From Frigoribacterium sp. JB110 (GTDB lineage Bacteria; Actinomycetota; Actinomycetes; Actinomycetales; Microbacteriaceae), in the NCBI RefSeq assembly GCF_900163665.1, contig NZ_FUIA01000018.1, positions 62,001 to 126,000 on the forward strand: a DNA stretch of 64,000 nucleotides, in the 5' to 3' direction. Under the pieces are notes generated by a model. The model was not told where the DNA came from. It searched no databases and saw only the letters and a list, made by a program, of their open reading frames with translations. Positions 51,082-59,548 of this stretch are shown here, in pieces (within the stretch, counting starts at the first letter, position 1; every line of letters starts with the position of its first letter). Position numbers and translations under genes: made by a program.

Positions 51082-51845
51082 GCCGCACGCCTTCCGTGGT
51101 CGAACGCATCCCTGACGCGGTTCAGCAAGTGGGCGAAGTCGCCACTGCGCAGGGTCTGAGAGGTTCTCACGTCACCGAGTCCGACCTCGACCTGCTCCGC
51201 GATGCGCCCAGGTCGCGGACTCATGGCGACGACCCGGTCGCCGAGCAGCACGGCCTCGGAGATGCTGTGTGTGACGAGTACGATCGTCGCGCCCGTGGCC
51301 CGGCGGATGTCGAGCAGCTCGAAGTTCAGCTTCTCTCTGGTGAACTCGTCGAGTGCGCCGAACGGTTCGTCGAGAAGCAGCAGGTCGGCGCCGGTCATGA
51401 GCAGACGTGCGAGCGCCACTCGCTGCTGCATACCGCCGGAGAGATGGTCGGGGTAGCGGTACTCGCTGCCTTGCAGACCGACGAGCTCGAGCAGCCGGTC
51501 GGCCTCTGCGCGATCGTTCTGCGTCGGCCTGCTGTGCAGAGACTTCGGCAGCATCACGTTCTCCCGCGCGCTCAGCCACGGCAGCAGAGTGGGCTTCTGG
51601 AACATGAATCCCACGTCGCGCCTTGGCTCTGACACCTCCTCGTCGTGCACGCTGACTCGGCCGCCGGTGGGCGAGATCAGGCCGGCCGCGAGTCGGAGCA
51701 GCGTCGACTTGCCGCAGCCGCTCGGGCCGACGATGGTGAGGAATTCGCCGGTGCGGACGGACAGGTCTATCCCCTCGAGTGCGACAGTCGTTCCGAACGA
51801 CTGCGTCACCCCGTCGAATCGGAGAGCCTCGGACGAAACAGCCAT
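51078..51845 (-). CDS. NitT/TauT-type ABC importer, ATPase
   Basis: A 255-residue SsuB/TauB-like ATPase. Walker A is GPSGCGKS, the Q-loop MFQKPTLLPWLSA, the signature LSGGMQQR and Walker B LLLLDEPFGALDEF. AGAAGGGA lies 6 nt before the ATG at 51845, which is preferred over an in-frame start at 51881. First gene of the importer; a palindrome lies about 90 nt upstream. Confidence 0.9.
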   Translation of the reverse strand: MAVSSEALRFDGVTQSFGTTVALEGIDLSVRTGEFLTIVGPSGCGKSTLLRLAAGLISPTGGRVSVHDEEVSEPRRDVGFMFQKPTLLPWLSARENVMLPKSLHSRPTQNDRAEADRLLELVGLQGSEYRYPDHLSGGMQQRVALARLLMTGADLLLLDEPFGALDEFTREKLNFELLDIRRATGATIVLVTHSISEAVLLGDRVVAMSPRPGRIAEQVEVGLGDVRTSQTLRSGDFAHLLNRVRDAFDHGRRAA

Positions 51846-51933
51846 GCAGATTCCCTTCTCGCGCACGTCGCTGTGCACCACTGACGCTAGGGGTGATCCG
51901 CCCCATAATCACGACGGAATGATTGATGACCAC

Positions 51934-51950
51934 TATCGACGCGGTCGATA
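51934..51950. promoter_or_regulatory. palindrome before the NitT/TauT-type importer
   Basis: TATCGAC-GCG-GTCGATA, a perfect 7-3-7 inverted repeat between the importer and the SelT/W/H gene (which ends at 51988). No regulator gene is adjacent. A candidate operator. Confidence 0.4.
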
Positions 51951-51987
51951 TACCTCACCTCAGCGGCGCGGCACATCGCCCCGGAGG

Positions 51988-52281
51988 TCACTCCGCTGCG
52001 TCGCCTGAGCGATCCGCGTGGCCGAGGCTCTTACTCGGCGCGATCACGTCGCGGACGCGCCGCTTGAGTTCGACGATCTCAGGGAAGCCGCCGTCGCGCT
52101 TGCGGTTCCACACCCGCTCGTCGCCGATGTCGATCCGGAACACGCCGCCCATTGCCGGGATCAGCGCGATCTCACCGATCTCCTCGTCGAAGGTCTGCAG
52201 CAACTCGCCTGCGTACCACTGTGCGCGCAGCTGCCAGCGACACTGCGTGCAGTAGGTGATCTCGACCCGGGGCGTCGCCAT
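51988..52281 (-). CDS. SelT/SelW/SelH-family (Rdx) thioredoxin-like protein
   Basis: A 97-residue Rdx-type protein. The redox site C-x-x-C stands near the N-terminus in ITYCTQCRWQLRAQWYAGEL, here with Cys rather than selenocysteine, and IALIPAMGGVFRIDI is the typical beta hairpin. Members are thought to act in thiol redox balance. It is followed downstream (minus direction) by the palindrome of the importer; the MFS gene lies 18 nt upstream. Confidence 0.88.
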   Translation of the reverse strand: MATPRVEITYCTQCRWQLRAQWYAGELLQTFDEEIGEIALIPAMGGVFRIDIGDERVWNRKRDGGFPEIVELKRRVRDVIAPSKSLGHADRSGDAAE

Positions 52282-52299
52282 GCGTCCACTCTGCCAGCG

Positions 52300-53532
52300 C
52301 TATTCGCTCGCCGCGTCACGCGGGTACTTCGGCAGTGCGAGCAGGATCGCCGAGCCGAGCACGAGGGCGATCACCGCAATCACCAGCGACGTCGAATAGC
52401 TCCCCTGCGCCGCGTACAGGTAGCCGGCGGTGACCGGCCCGAGGGCAGCGCCGATCGTGAAGCACGAGTAGATCGCGCCGTACAGCCGACCGAAGGCGCG
52501 CGGGCCGAGGTAGCGCGAGCTGAGGTACGACATCAGGTCGATCTCGGCGCCGAAGGCGATGCCGATCAGCAGCGCCGTCAGCGGTGCGAGCGCGGCGCCG
52601 CCCACGAGCAGAACCACGCAGCCGATCGCGGCGAGCACGAACAGCGGAACGCCGACATGGATCGCGTTGAATCTGTCGAACGCCCACCCCAGGATCGGAC
52701 GGGCGATCACCGTGCCGAGCCCGACGAGCGACGAGAGCAGCGCGGCGGTCACGGGGTCGACGCCGCTGTCGATCAGCATCGGAATGAAATGCGGCACCAT
52801 GCTCAGAAGCGCCCACCCGATGAGGAAGAAGATGGCCAGCAGCATCCAGAACTCTCGCCGACCGAGCGCGGCGCGCGGTGTCATGCCGCGCAGCGGAGCC
52901 GTCGCTGTGCGCTCGCTCGCCGCAGGGATCTTCGCGAAGATGAGACCGAACAGCGGCACGATCGCGAGAACCGCCATCGCGAGGAACGTCGCTCGCCAAC
53001 CGAAGCCCTCAGCGATCGCACCCATCATCGGCGGGAACACGAGCCCGACCGACCCGAGTCCTGCCGCCAGAATGCCCAGCGCGAGCCCCCGGTGACGATC
53101 GAAGCAGCGCGAGACGACCTTCGCATACACGACGGCCGACGTTCCCGATCCGACGGCCCCGATCACGGCATACGAGGCGAGGAACATCCACAGCGCACCG
53201 TCGAAGAAGGTGAGCGACAGGATCAGCACAGCGAACAGCGGGATCGCGATGAACGAGACGATCCGGATGCCCCGCTTGTCGGCGAGCGCCCCGGTGAACG
53301 GCAGCAGCACGGCGAGACCGATGCCGCTCCACAGGTTCACCTGCACCACGTCGCCCCGACTCCAGCCGTATTCCTCGCCGAGCGGCACGACCAGCACGCC
53401 GACGAAGTAGGCAAGTGCCGCATAACCGAACGCGGCGCCGAGGGTGGCGAAGATGAGCGCGGGCAGCCCGCGGCGGAACTCCGACTCGCGAACGGCCGGC
53501 TGCTGAGGGGCTTGGGTGGGCGAACTCGTCAT
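52300..53532 (-). CDS. MFS transporter, OFA/monocarboxylate-like type
   Basis: A 410-residue carrier with 12 membrane helices. GALADKRGIRIVSFIAI is the first cytoplasmic loop and GWAFDRFNAIHVGVPLFV its repeat in the second half. The general shape (FATLGAAFGYAALAYFVGVL start) fits oxalate/formate or monocarboxylate carriers. AAGGAGA lies before the ATG at 53532. Next to the IclR and acetoacetate genes it may import an organic acid; the substrate is not assigned. Confidence 0.85.
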   Translation of the reverse strand: MTSSPTQAPQQPAVRESEFRRGLPALIFATLGAAFGYAALAYFVGVLVVPLGEEYGWSRGDVVQVNLWSGIGLAVLLPFTGALADKRGIRIVSFIAIPLFAVLILSLTFFDGALWMFLASYAVIGAVGSGTSAVVYAKVVSRCFDRHRGLALGILAAGLGSVGLVFPPMMGAIAEGFGWRATFLAMAVLAIVPLFGLIFAKIPAASERTATAPLRGMTPRAALGRREFWMLLAIFFLIGWALLSMVPHFIPMLIDSGVDPVTAALLSSLVGLGTVIARPILGWAFDRFNAIHVGVPLFVLAAIGCVVLLVGGAALAPLTALLIGIAFGAEIDLMSYLSSRYLGPRAFGRLYGAIYSCFTIGAALGPVTAGYLYAAQGSYSTSLVIAVIALVLGSAILLALPKYPRDAASE

Positions 53533-53676
53533 TGAGGATCTCCTTCGACCGAGCCATTCCACACGACCAGTGCCACGCACGAAGGTGATATCCGCTGTTC
53601 GCACCGCGCGCGTCGCCGATACCGCGCATCACGATCACCGATGCCGTGCACGCACGCGAGCAACGCTCACACAACT

Positions 53677-53734
53677 CTTCATTTCTGGCACATCTCCGGT
53701 GGTGCGCCCACCCGGAGATGTGCCAGAAATGAAG
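53677..53734. repeat. dispersed palindromic element, copy B (terminator candidate)
   Basis: 23-bp perfect arms (53677-53699 and 53712-53734) around a 12-nt loop; it is the reverse complement of copy A at 23801 apart from one loop base. It lies just after the IclR gene (minus direction), a suitable place for a terminator. Confidence 0.8.
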
Positions 53735-53747
53735 AACTACCGGGCCC

Positions 53748-54530
53748 TCAGTGCGCCCCGCGCCGCATCCGCTGACTCAGTTCGTGGGCGTGGCCGAGCA
53801 GCGCACGGCCGAGACTGTCGCGACGGTCCTCGCCGAAGCGGAACTCGACGCCGGTGATGCTCAAGGCCCACTCGGGGCGACCGGCGCGGGAGAGCACGGC
53901 GGCGCCCATGCCCCAGCTGCCCTCGACGATGAGCCCCGGGTTGACGGAGTAGCCCCGGTCTCGTGTGTCGGCGAGGCGCTCGCGCACGCTCGGAGCGGAG
54001 TGCGCCTCTCCCCAGCGCGGCACGAGGTCGTGCGCGTCGAGATATGCCCCGGCCTCCTCCTCGGGCAGCAGAGCGAGGATCACCAGCCCCGCCGATGCGA
54101 CCCCGAGCGGGAACCGCACGCCCTCGCTGAGCACGTGCGACCGGATAGGGAAGGCACCGTCCTCGTGCACGAGGCAGACGGTCTCATCCCCCCGGCGGAC
54201 AGAGAGGAACGCGCTCTCCCCCGTGGTCGCCGCCAGCGAGTGCACGATGTCGCGCGCTCGCTCCGTCACGTCATACCGCTCGGCGGCGACCGAGCCCATC
54301 AGGAACAGCTCCGGCCCGGGGAACCAGCGGCCGGTCGCCGGATCCTGGTCGAGCAGCGCCTCGAACCTCAGCGCGCTGAGCAGGCGGTGCACCGTGGGCC
54401 TGGACAGCCCTGCTTCCGCCACCAGGTCGGCGGTGCGGGCGCCTCCCCGTTCGCCCTGCGCCGTCACCAGTCGCAACAGCAGCGCCGCGCGCGCCACCGA
54501 CTGCGCGCCGCGCGGCGACCTCTCGTCCAT
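53748..54530 (-). CDS. IclR-family regulator of the scoAB-thiolase set
   Basis: A 260-residue IclR regulator: SVARAALLLRLVTAQGERGG, the winged helix AGLSRPTVHRLLSALRFEAL, and the effector domain from about residue 80. TAGCGT lies 7 nt before the ATG at 54530, and two palindromes cover this start region, so it is probably leaderless and self-repressing. Another in-frame ATG at 54563 would put the palindromes inside the gene. Divergent from the scoA-scoB-thiolase operon, its likely target. Confidence 0.85.
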   Translation of the reverse strand: MDERSPRGAQSVARAALLLRLVTAQGERGGARTADLVAEAGLSRPTVHRLLSALRFEALLDQDPATGRWFPGPELFLMGSVAAERYDVTERARDIVHSLAATTGESAFLSVRRGDETVCLVHEDGAFPIRSHVLSEGVRFPLGVASAGLVILALLPEEEAGAYLDAHDLVPRWGEAHSAPSVRERLADTRDRGYSVNPGLIVEGSWGMGAAVLSRAGRPEWALSITGVEFRFGEDRRDSLGRALLGHAHELSQRMRRGAH

Positions 54531-54550
54531 ATTATGGACGCTACCGTCCA
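54526..54550. promoter_or_regulatory. overlapping palindromes at the IclR promoter
   Basis: TCCATA-T-TATGGA (54526-54538) and TGGACG-CTAC-CGTCCA (54535-54550) share TGGA. TAGCGT on the minus strand (54538-54543) is the -10. A repressor bound here would cover the -10 and start codon of the IclR gene. Confidence 0.55.
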
Positions 54551-54645
54551 CATCATCCGCCATGCAAGCGATTCTGGACGCGCCGCCGCCGCGCGCCGCA
54601 CACTTGTCGTGACCCAAGCGCCGAACACAAGGGAGTGACACTGCG

Positions 54646-55404
54646 ATGGACAAGACGTGGGGCTCGGCTGCCGAGGCCGTAGCCGACATCCCGGATGGCG
54701 CCAGCCTCGCCGTCGGAGGATTCGGCCTCTCCGGCAACCCGACGGCGCTGATCGAAGCGCTCTACGCGCAGGGGACATCCGGTCTCTCGGTCGCATCGAA
54801 CAACTGCGGCGTCGACGACTGGGGCCTCGGCATCCTTCTCGGCGCAGGGCGCATCCGGAAGGTGACCGCCTCGTACGTCGGCGAGAACAAGGAGTTCGAG
54901 CGACAGTTCCTCTCCGGCGAACTCGAGCTCGAACTCACCCCGCAGGGCACGCTTGCCGAAAAGCTGCGCGCGGGCGGCGCGGGCATCGCGGCGTTCTTCA
55001 CCAAAACCGGGCTCGGCACGCAGGTCGCCACGGGCGGCCTGCCCCGCCGATACGACGCCGACGGCAGCGTCGCGGTCGCCTCCCCGGAGAAGGAGGTCCG
55101 CACCTTCGGCAAGGGCGACTACGTGCTCGAAGAGGCGATCGTCACCGACTTCGCACTCGTGCACGCACTGCGCGGAGACCGGCACGGCAACCTCGTCTTC
55201 AACAAGGCGGCCCGCAACTTCAACCCGCTCGCGGCGATGTCCGGACGCGTCTGCATCGCTCAGGTCGAGGAGCTCGTCGAACCCGGCGAACTCGACCCCG
55301 ACCACATCCACCTGCCCGGCGTCTACGTGCACCGGATGATCGAGGTCGGCACCGACACAGAGAAGCGCATCGAGCGGCGCACCGTTCGCACCGAGGGGGC
55401 ATGA
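54646..55404 (+). CDS. scoA: 3-ketoacid CoA-transferase, subunit A (ScoA type)
   Basis: A 252-residue alpha subunit of a succinyl-CoA:3-ketoacid CoA-transferase. The branch-specific segments are [37 protein letters not shown] and [20 protein letters not shown], which differ from the PcaI form at 33292. It activates acetoacetate or a similar acid. Its stop overlaps the scoB start as ATGA. Divergent from the IclR gene, which probably represses it. Confidence 0.9.
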   Translation: MDKTWGSAAEAVADIPDGASLAVGGFGLSGNPTALIEALYAQGTSGLSVASNNCGVDDWGLGILLGAGRIRKVTASYVGENKEFERQFLSGELELELTPQGTLAEKLRAGGAGIAAFFTKTGLGTQVATGGLPRRYDADGSVAVASPEKEVRTFGKGDYVLEEAIVTDFALVHALRGDRHGNLVFNKAARNFNPLAAMSGRVCIAQVEELVEPGELDPDHIHLPGVYVHRMIEVGTDTEKRIERRTVRTEGA

Positions 55405-56054
55405 GCATGGCACTGACACGCGACGAGATGGCCGCCCGCGCAGCTCGCGAGCTCACCGACGGCTCGTACGTGAACCTCGGCATCGGCCTGCCGACGCTCG
55501 TTCCCAACTACGTTCCGGATGACGTGACGGTCGTTCTGCAGTCGGAGAACGGCATCCTGGGGGTCGGGCCGTACCCGACGGAGGAGAACGTCGATCCGGA
55601 TCTGATCAACGCAGGCAAGGAGACGGTCACGACTCTGCCAGGCACGTCGTTCTTCGACTCGGCGACGAGCTTTGCGATGATCAGAGCGGGCAAGATCGAC
55701 GCCGCGATCCTGGGCGCGATGCAGGTGTCGGTACGAGGGGATCTCGCCAACTGGATGATCCCCGGCAAGATGGTCAAGGGTCCAGGCGGTGGAATGGATC
55801 TCGTCTACGGCGCGGGCCGGGTGATCGTACTGATGACCCACGCCGCCAAGGACGGCTCGGCGAAGATCGTGAACGACTGCTCGCTGCCGCTGACCGGCCT
55901 CGGCGTGGTCGATCGGATCATCACCGACCTCGCCGTGATCGACGTCACCGCCGACGGCCTGGTGCTGCGCGAGCTCGCTCCGGGTGTCACAGTGGAAGAA
56001 GTCGTCGCCGCGACAGAGCCGCCGCTGACGGTGGCACTGAGCGACGCGGAATGA
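55401..56054 (+). CDS. scoB: 3-ketoacid CoA-transferase, subunit B (ScoB type)
   Basis: A 217-residue beta subunit. The catalytic Glu lies in [33 protein letters not shown] and [19 protein letters not shown] are ScoB-type. Two ATGs 6 nt apart are possible starts after GAGGGG; the first overlaps the scoA stop and is used. It ends just before the thiolase gene. Confidence 0.9.
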   Translation: MSMALTRDEMAARAARELTDGSYVNLGIGLPTLVPNYVPDDVTVVLQSENGILGVGPYPTEENVDPDLINAGKETVTTLPGTSFFDSATSFAMIRAGKIDAAILGAMQVSVRGDLANWMIPGKMVKGPGGGMDLVYGAGRVIVLMTHAAKDGSAKIVNDCSLPLTGLGVVDRIITDLAVIDVTADGLVLRELAPGVTVEEVVAATEPPLTVALSDAE

Positions 56055-56080
56055 CCCGCCAGATTCCGGAGGCAATCGCC

Positions 56081-57268
56081 ATGACTTCAGCAGACGACAT
56101 CGTTCTGGTCGCCGCGGCGCGCACGCCGCAGGGCCGGATGAGCGGGCAGTTCGCCTCGCTCCCCGCGACCGCACTCGGTTCGCGAGCCATCGCGGGCGCA
56201 CTCGAACGCGGCGGCATCGTGCCAGGCGACGTCGACGCCGTGATCCTCGGCCAGGTGCTCGCCGCGGGCGCCGGCCAGAACGCCGCCCGCCAGGCCGCGA
56301 TCGGCGCGGGGCTCGGCTGGGATGTGCCGGCGCACTCGGTCAACAAGGTGTGCCTGTCGGGTCTGACCGCCGTGATAGACGCGGCCCGGATGATCCGGAC
56401 CGGGGATGCGACCACGGTGGTCGCCGGCGGCATGGAGTCGATGACCCTCGCACCCCACCTGCTGCCGAAGTCGCGGGGCGGCTACGCGTACGGCTCGATC
56501 GAAGTGCTCGACCACATGGCCCACGACGGGCTCACCGACGCCTTCGACGAGGAGAGCATGGGCGCCTCGACCGAGAGGCACAACGCCCGCTTCGCCCTCA
56601 CCCGCGAGGACCAGGACGCCGTCGCGGCACGCTCGCACCAGCGCGCAGCCGCCGCACGCGAATCAGGACGGTTCGCCGCGGAGACCGTCCCCGTCGAGGT
56701 GCCGCAGCGCAAGGGCGATCCGGTCTCGATCACGGCCGACGAAGGCATCCGGCCCGAGACCACATCCGAGACGCTCGCCCGACTGCGCCCGGCCTTCGCC
56801 GCGGACGGCACGATCACAGCGGGCAACGCGTCGCAGATCTCCGACGGCGCCGCGGCCGTGGTCGTCACCACGCGTGCCCACGCCGAGGCGAAGAGCTGGG
56901 ACGTGCTCGCGACACTCGGCGCGAACGGCCAGACCGCAGGCCCCGACAACTCGCTGCAGGCCCAGCCCGCCCAGGCGATCGCACGCGCCCTCGACAAGCA
57001 GGGCATCACGGCGAGAGACCTCGACGTCGTCGAGATCAACGAGGCGTTCGGCGCTGTCGTGGCCCAGTCGCAGCGCGAGCTCGGGCTGAGCGACGACGCG
57101 GTCAACCCGAACGGCGGCGGCATCGCCCTCGGCCACCCCATCGGCGCTTCGGGCGCCCGCCTGGTCGTCACTGCCGTGCACGAACTCGCCGCCCGCGGCG
57201 GCGGCACCGCGGCCGTCGCGCTCTGCGGCGGAGGCGGTCAGGGCGACGCGCTCATCCTGACGCGCTGA
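56081..57268 (+). CDS. atoB: acetyl-CoA C-acetyltransferase (acetoacetyl-CoA thiolase)
   Basis: A 395-residue thiolase that splits acetoacetyl-CoA into two acetyl-CoA. The nucleophile Cys lies in VNKVCLSGLTAVIDAAR, the His in ALGHPIGASGARLV and the second Cys in VALCGGGGQGD. GGAGG lies 8 nt before the ATG at 56081, so the earlier in-frame ATG at 56051 is less likely. Last gene of scoA-scoB-thiolase, which would feed acetoacetate into central metabolism. Confidence 0.88.
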   Translation: MTSADDIVLVAAARTPQGRMSGQFASLPATALGSRAIAGALERGGIVPGDVDAVILGQVLAAGAGQNAARQAAIGAGLGWDVPAHSVNKVCLSGLTAVIDAARMIRTGDATTVVAGGMESMTLAPHLLPKSRGGYAYGSIEVLDHMAHDGLTDAFDEESMGASTERHNARFALTREDQDAVAARSHQRAAAARESGRFAAETVPVEVPQRKGDPVSITADEGIRPETTSETLARLRPAFAADGTITAGNASQISDGAAAVVVTTRAHAEAKSWDVLATLGANGQTAGPDNSLQAQPAQAIARALDKQGITARDLDVVEINEAFGAVVAQSQRELGLSDDAVNPNGGGIALGHPIGASGARLVVTAVHELAARGGGTAAVALCGGGGQGDALILTR

Positions 57269-57391
57269 GACGGGCGTCGGCGGCCCTCCCGCGCCGCGAT
57301 CACCCGCCTCACCGGCGTCGAGGTCACCGCACGCTGACCCACGCTCCGTAGACTCGGCTCGACGACAGTCGGTGAGCGCGAGGGAGGCGAC

Positions 57392-58120
57392 GTGACGGCA
57401 CGCACGTGGTTCGCCGCGGTCAGGTTCGCGGCGGCGGCCACCTGCATCGCGGCGCTCGTGCACCGTCTGTTCTGGGGCCTGGGCTCACAGACGATCGCCG
57501 GGCAGAACTTCTTCGCCTACCTCACGATCCAGTCGAACATCGCATTCACGGCAGTCGCCATCACCGCGGGCCTTGTCGCCCTGCGTCGTCCGGTCGATCC
57601 GCGCTGGCTCACCGACATCCGGACCATCGTGCTCAGCTGGACGATCACCGCCGGGCTCGTCTTCGCCCTGCTGATGTGGCAGGCGGGGCTGCGCGGCATC
57701 CCGATGACGGTGCCGTGGTCCGACGTGGTGCTGCATTTCGGGCTGCCGGTGCTCACGATCGCGGCATGGATCTTCGGGCCAGGACGCCCCAAAGCGCGCT
57801 GGTGGCTGATCCCGTGGGTGCTGCTGTTCCCGGTGGTGTGGGGACTGTTCACGATGTGGCGCGGCGCGTTCATCGGCTGGTACCCGTACTATTTCCTCGA
57901 CCTGCGACAGGTGTCGGGCATCGGCGAGTTCCTGCTCACCAGTCTCTTCGCTTTGGCGGTGTTCGCGGGGGTCGCGAGCGGCCTGATCGGCATCAGCAAG
58001 GTGCACCAGACGGTCCCGGATAAGCGGATCGCTCCGGATGGACGGAGTCGCCCCAGCCCGGATCAGGACTCGTCGGCAGGCGCCTCGGCGAAGAACGCCA
58101 GCGAGTCGACAGCGGCCTGA
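57392..58120 (+). CDS. Pr6Pr-family membrane protein
   Basis: A 242-residue membrane protein with about six helices. The Pr6Pr pattern is FFAYLTIQSNIAFTAVAITA near residue 45, a conserved His in DVVLHFGLPVLTIAAWIFGP and GWYPYYFLDL in the second half. GGGAGG precedes the GTG start. The C-terminal 40 residues are polar and overlap, tail to tail, the end of the amine-oxidase gene by 58 nt. Function unknown. Confidence 0.8.
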   Translation: MTARTWFAAVRFAAAATCIAALVHRLFWGLGSQTIAGQNFFAYLTIQSNIAFTAVAITAGLVALRRPVDPRWLTDIRTIVLSWTITAGLVFALLMWQAGLRGIPMTVPWSDVVLHFGLPVLTIAAWIFGPGRPKARWWLIPWVLLFPVVWGLFTMWRGAFIGWYPYYFLDLRQVSGIGEFLLTSLFALAVFAGVASGLIGISKVHQTVPDKRIAPDGRSRPSPDQDSSAGASAKNASESTAA

Positions 58121-59436
58121 GCGGCCTCGTCGTCGCTCATCTCCGCGAATGCGCGCGCGGCGTCACCGCCGATCAGCCCGACGAGGATCGGCTCGCCCGT
58201 CGACGGCTGCAGGTTGATCCAGGTGCGCACGGCGGCATCGCCGTCGACGACATGCCACAGCGCCTCGCTCGCCTGCCAGAAGGGTTCGTCGAACCTCAGC
58301 CACACGGTCTCGACGGCACCAGAGGCGACCGAATCGATTGCGGTGCGGTACGGGAACGGCAGCGCCGGTTCGAACTCGATCGAGCCGTGGCGCAGCACGC
58401 CGATCGGCGTCGTCAGGATGACGCGATCGGCCGAGAGCGCCTCCCCCGTCGACAGGCGCAGGCTCACGCCGTCGCGATCGTAGGCGACGCCGAGCACGGT
58501 CGTCTGGAGCGAGATCGTGAGGTCGTCGACGGCCTCGTCGACCACGGCACCGAGATCGCCGGAGAGCGCGACCGGCTCATCCGGGATCGTCGGCGGATAC
58601 CACGACGACAGCTCGGCCGCCTCGGCCCCGGACCTGTCGGTCAGGTAGGCCAGCGCTGCAACGAGCTCCGCGCTCTCGACATCCGCCCCGGATTCGACGA
58701 GCGCATCGCTCAGCGCCGCATCGGCGCTGAGCTCCGCCGCCCGATCGATCGCAGCGCGCACGGGGTCGAGCGGCGGCACGTCGGCTGCGCCCTCCGGACC
58801 GCGGGCCGTCTCCCCCTCGAGTTCGTGAGTGACGATGCCCTGCTGGGCGAGGCTCTGGTGCAGTGCCTCGGCGTCGGAGTCGGTGAGCCACGTGCCCAGC
58901 TGCGGCGCCACGGGCCAGTCGTCGAGATCGACGGTGCGGATGCGGCCGCCCGTGCGGTCGCGCCCCTCGATCACGGTGACGTCGAGCCCGGCGTCGGCGA
59001 GGAAGCGCGCCGCTCTGGCTCCCGCGATCCCGGCGCCGACGACCATCACGCGCTCACCAGGTGAAGCGGTGTCGGCGACGAGGGCTGCGGCACGCAAGCC
59101 GTCGCTCGACGCTCCCTGCATCGTGCCGATCGGGCTGCCCAGCCCGTCGCCTGCGAAGAACACACGGTTCTGGATCGGCTCCGCGAGGACCGCTCTGTCG
59201 GCCTCGCCCGAGCCGGCCGGCACGAAGGCACGCGCACCGCGGGAGTGCGGATCGGTCGTCCACTCGCTGCGCACGAAGCCGGCGGGAGCCGGGACATCCT
59301 GCGACGGCGTCGGCGTGACATCCGGCTCTGTCGGCGTCGGATCCGGATCCGGCCCCTCCGACACACAGGACGCGAGCAGCATCGCGACGGCGCCGGAACC
59401 GGCGCCGACGAGCAGCGAGCGTCGCGTGATCCTCAT
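58063..59436 (-). CDS. secreted flavin amine oxidase with circularly permuted domain order
   Basis: A 457-residue protein with a twin-arginine, lipoprotein-type signal (MRITRRSLLVGAGSG, lipobox LASC, Cys24) and a Pro/Asp-rich linker to about residue 52. Next, residues 53-121 (FVRSEWTTDPHSRGARAFVP, then RVFFAGDGLGSPIGTMQGAS and SDGLRAA) look like the C-terminal FAD segment of amine oxidases. Only then comes the usual N-terminal Rossmann part (MVVGAGIAGARAARFLADAG, residues 131-150, and EGRDRTGGRI). The protein ends where that C-terminal segment would normally begin (VGLIGGDAARAFAEMSDDEA). The fold should be unchanged. The amine substrate is unknown. Confidence 0.82.
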   Translation of the reverse strand: MRITRRSLLVGAGSGAVAMLLASCVSEGPDPDPTPTEPDVTPTPSQDVPAPAGFVRSEWTTDPHSRGARAFVPAGSGEADRAVLAEPIQNRVFFAGDGLGSPIGTMQGASSDGLRAAALVADTASPGERVMVVGAGIAGARAARFLADAGLDVTVIEGRDRTGGRIRTVDLDDWPVAPQLGTWLTDSDAEALHQSLAQQGIVTHELEGETARGPEGAADVPPLDPVRAAIDRAAELSADAALSDALVESGADVESAELVAALAYLTDRSGAEAAELSSWYPPTIPDEPVALSGDLGAVVDEAVDDLTISLQTTVLGVAYDRDGVSLRLSTGEALSADRVILTTPIGVLRHGSIEFEPALPFPYRTAIDSVASGAVETVWLRFDEPFWQASEALWHVVDGDAAVRTWINLQPSTGEPILVGLIGGDAARAFAEMSDDEAAQAAVDSLAFFAEAPADES

Positions 59437-59548
59437 GTCCGGTCAGCCTATCTCGCGCCGGAGCACGTGTGCACAGCGCGGATGCGGAGCTGTCGCAGTT
59501 CCCCCGAACCCTGGCGACGGCCCCGCATCCGCGGATCTGTCTCGCGCG

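Noticed and set aside
51846..51987. Possible thiamine (TPP) riboswitch before the NitT/TauT-type importer
   Set aside because: The conserved CUGAGA and UGAUCNGGAUAAU-type segments are absent; only a plain palindrome is visible.
58063..59436. Amine-oxidase order explained by assembly error or gene fusion
   Set aside because: One uninterrupted frame with Tat/lipoprotein signal, linker and both FAD segments in permuted order, ending where the moved segment would begin, fits a true circular permutation better.
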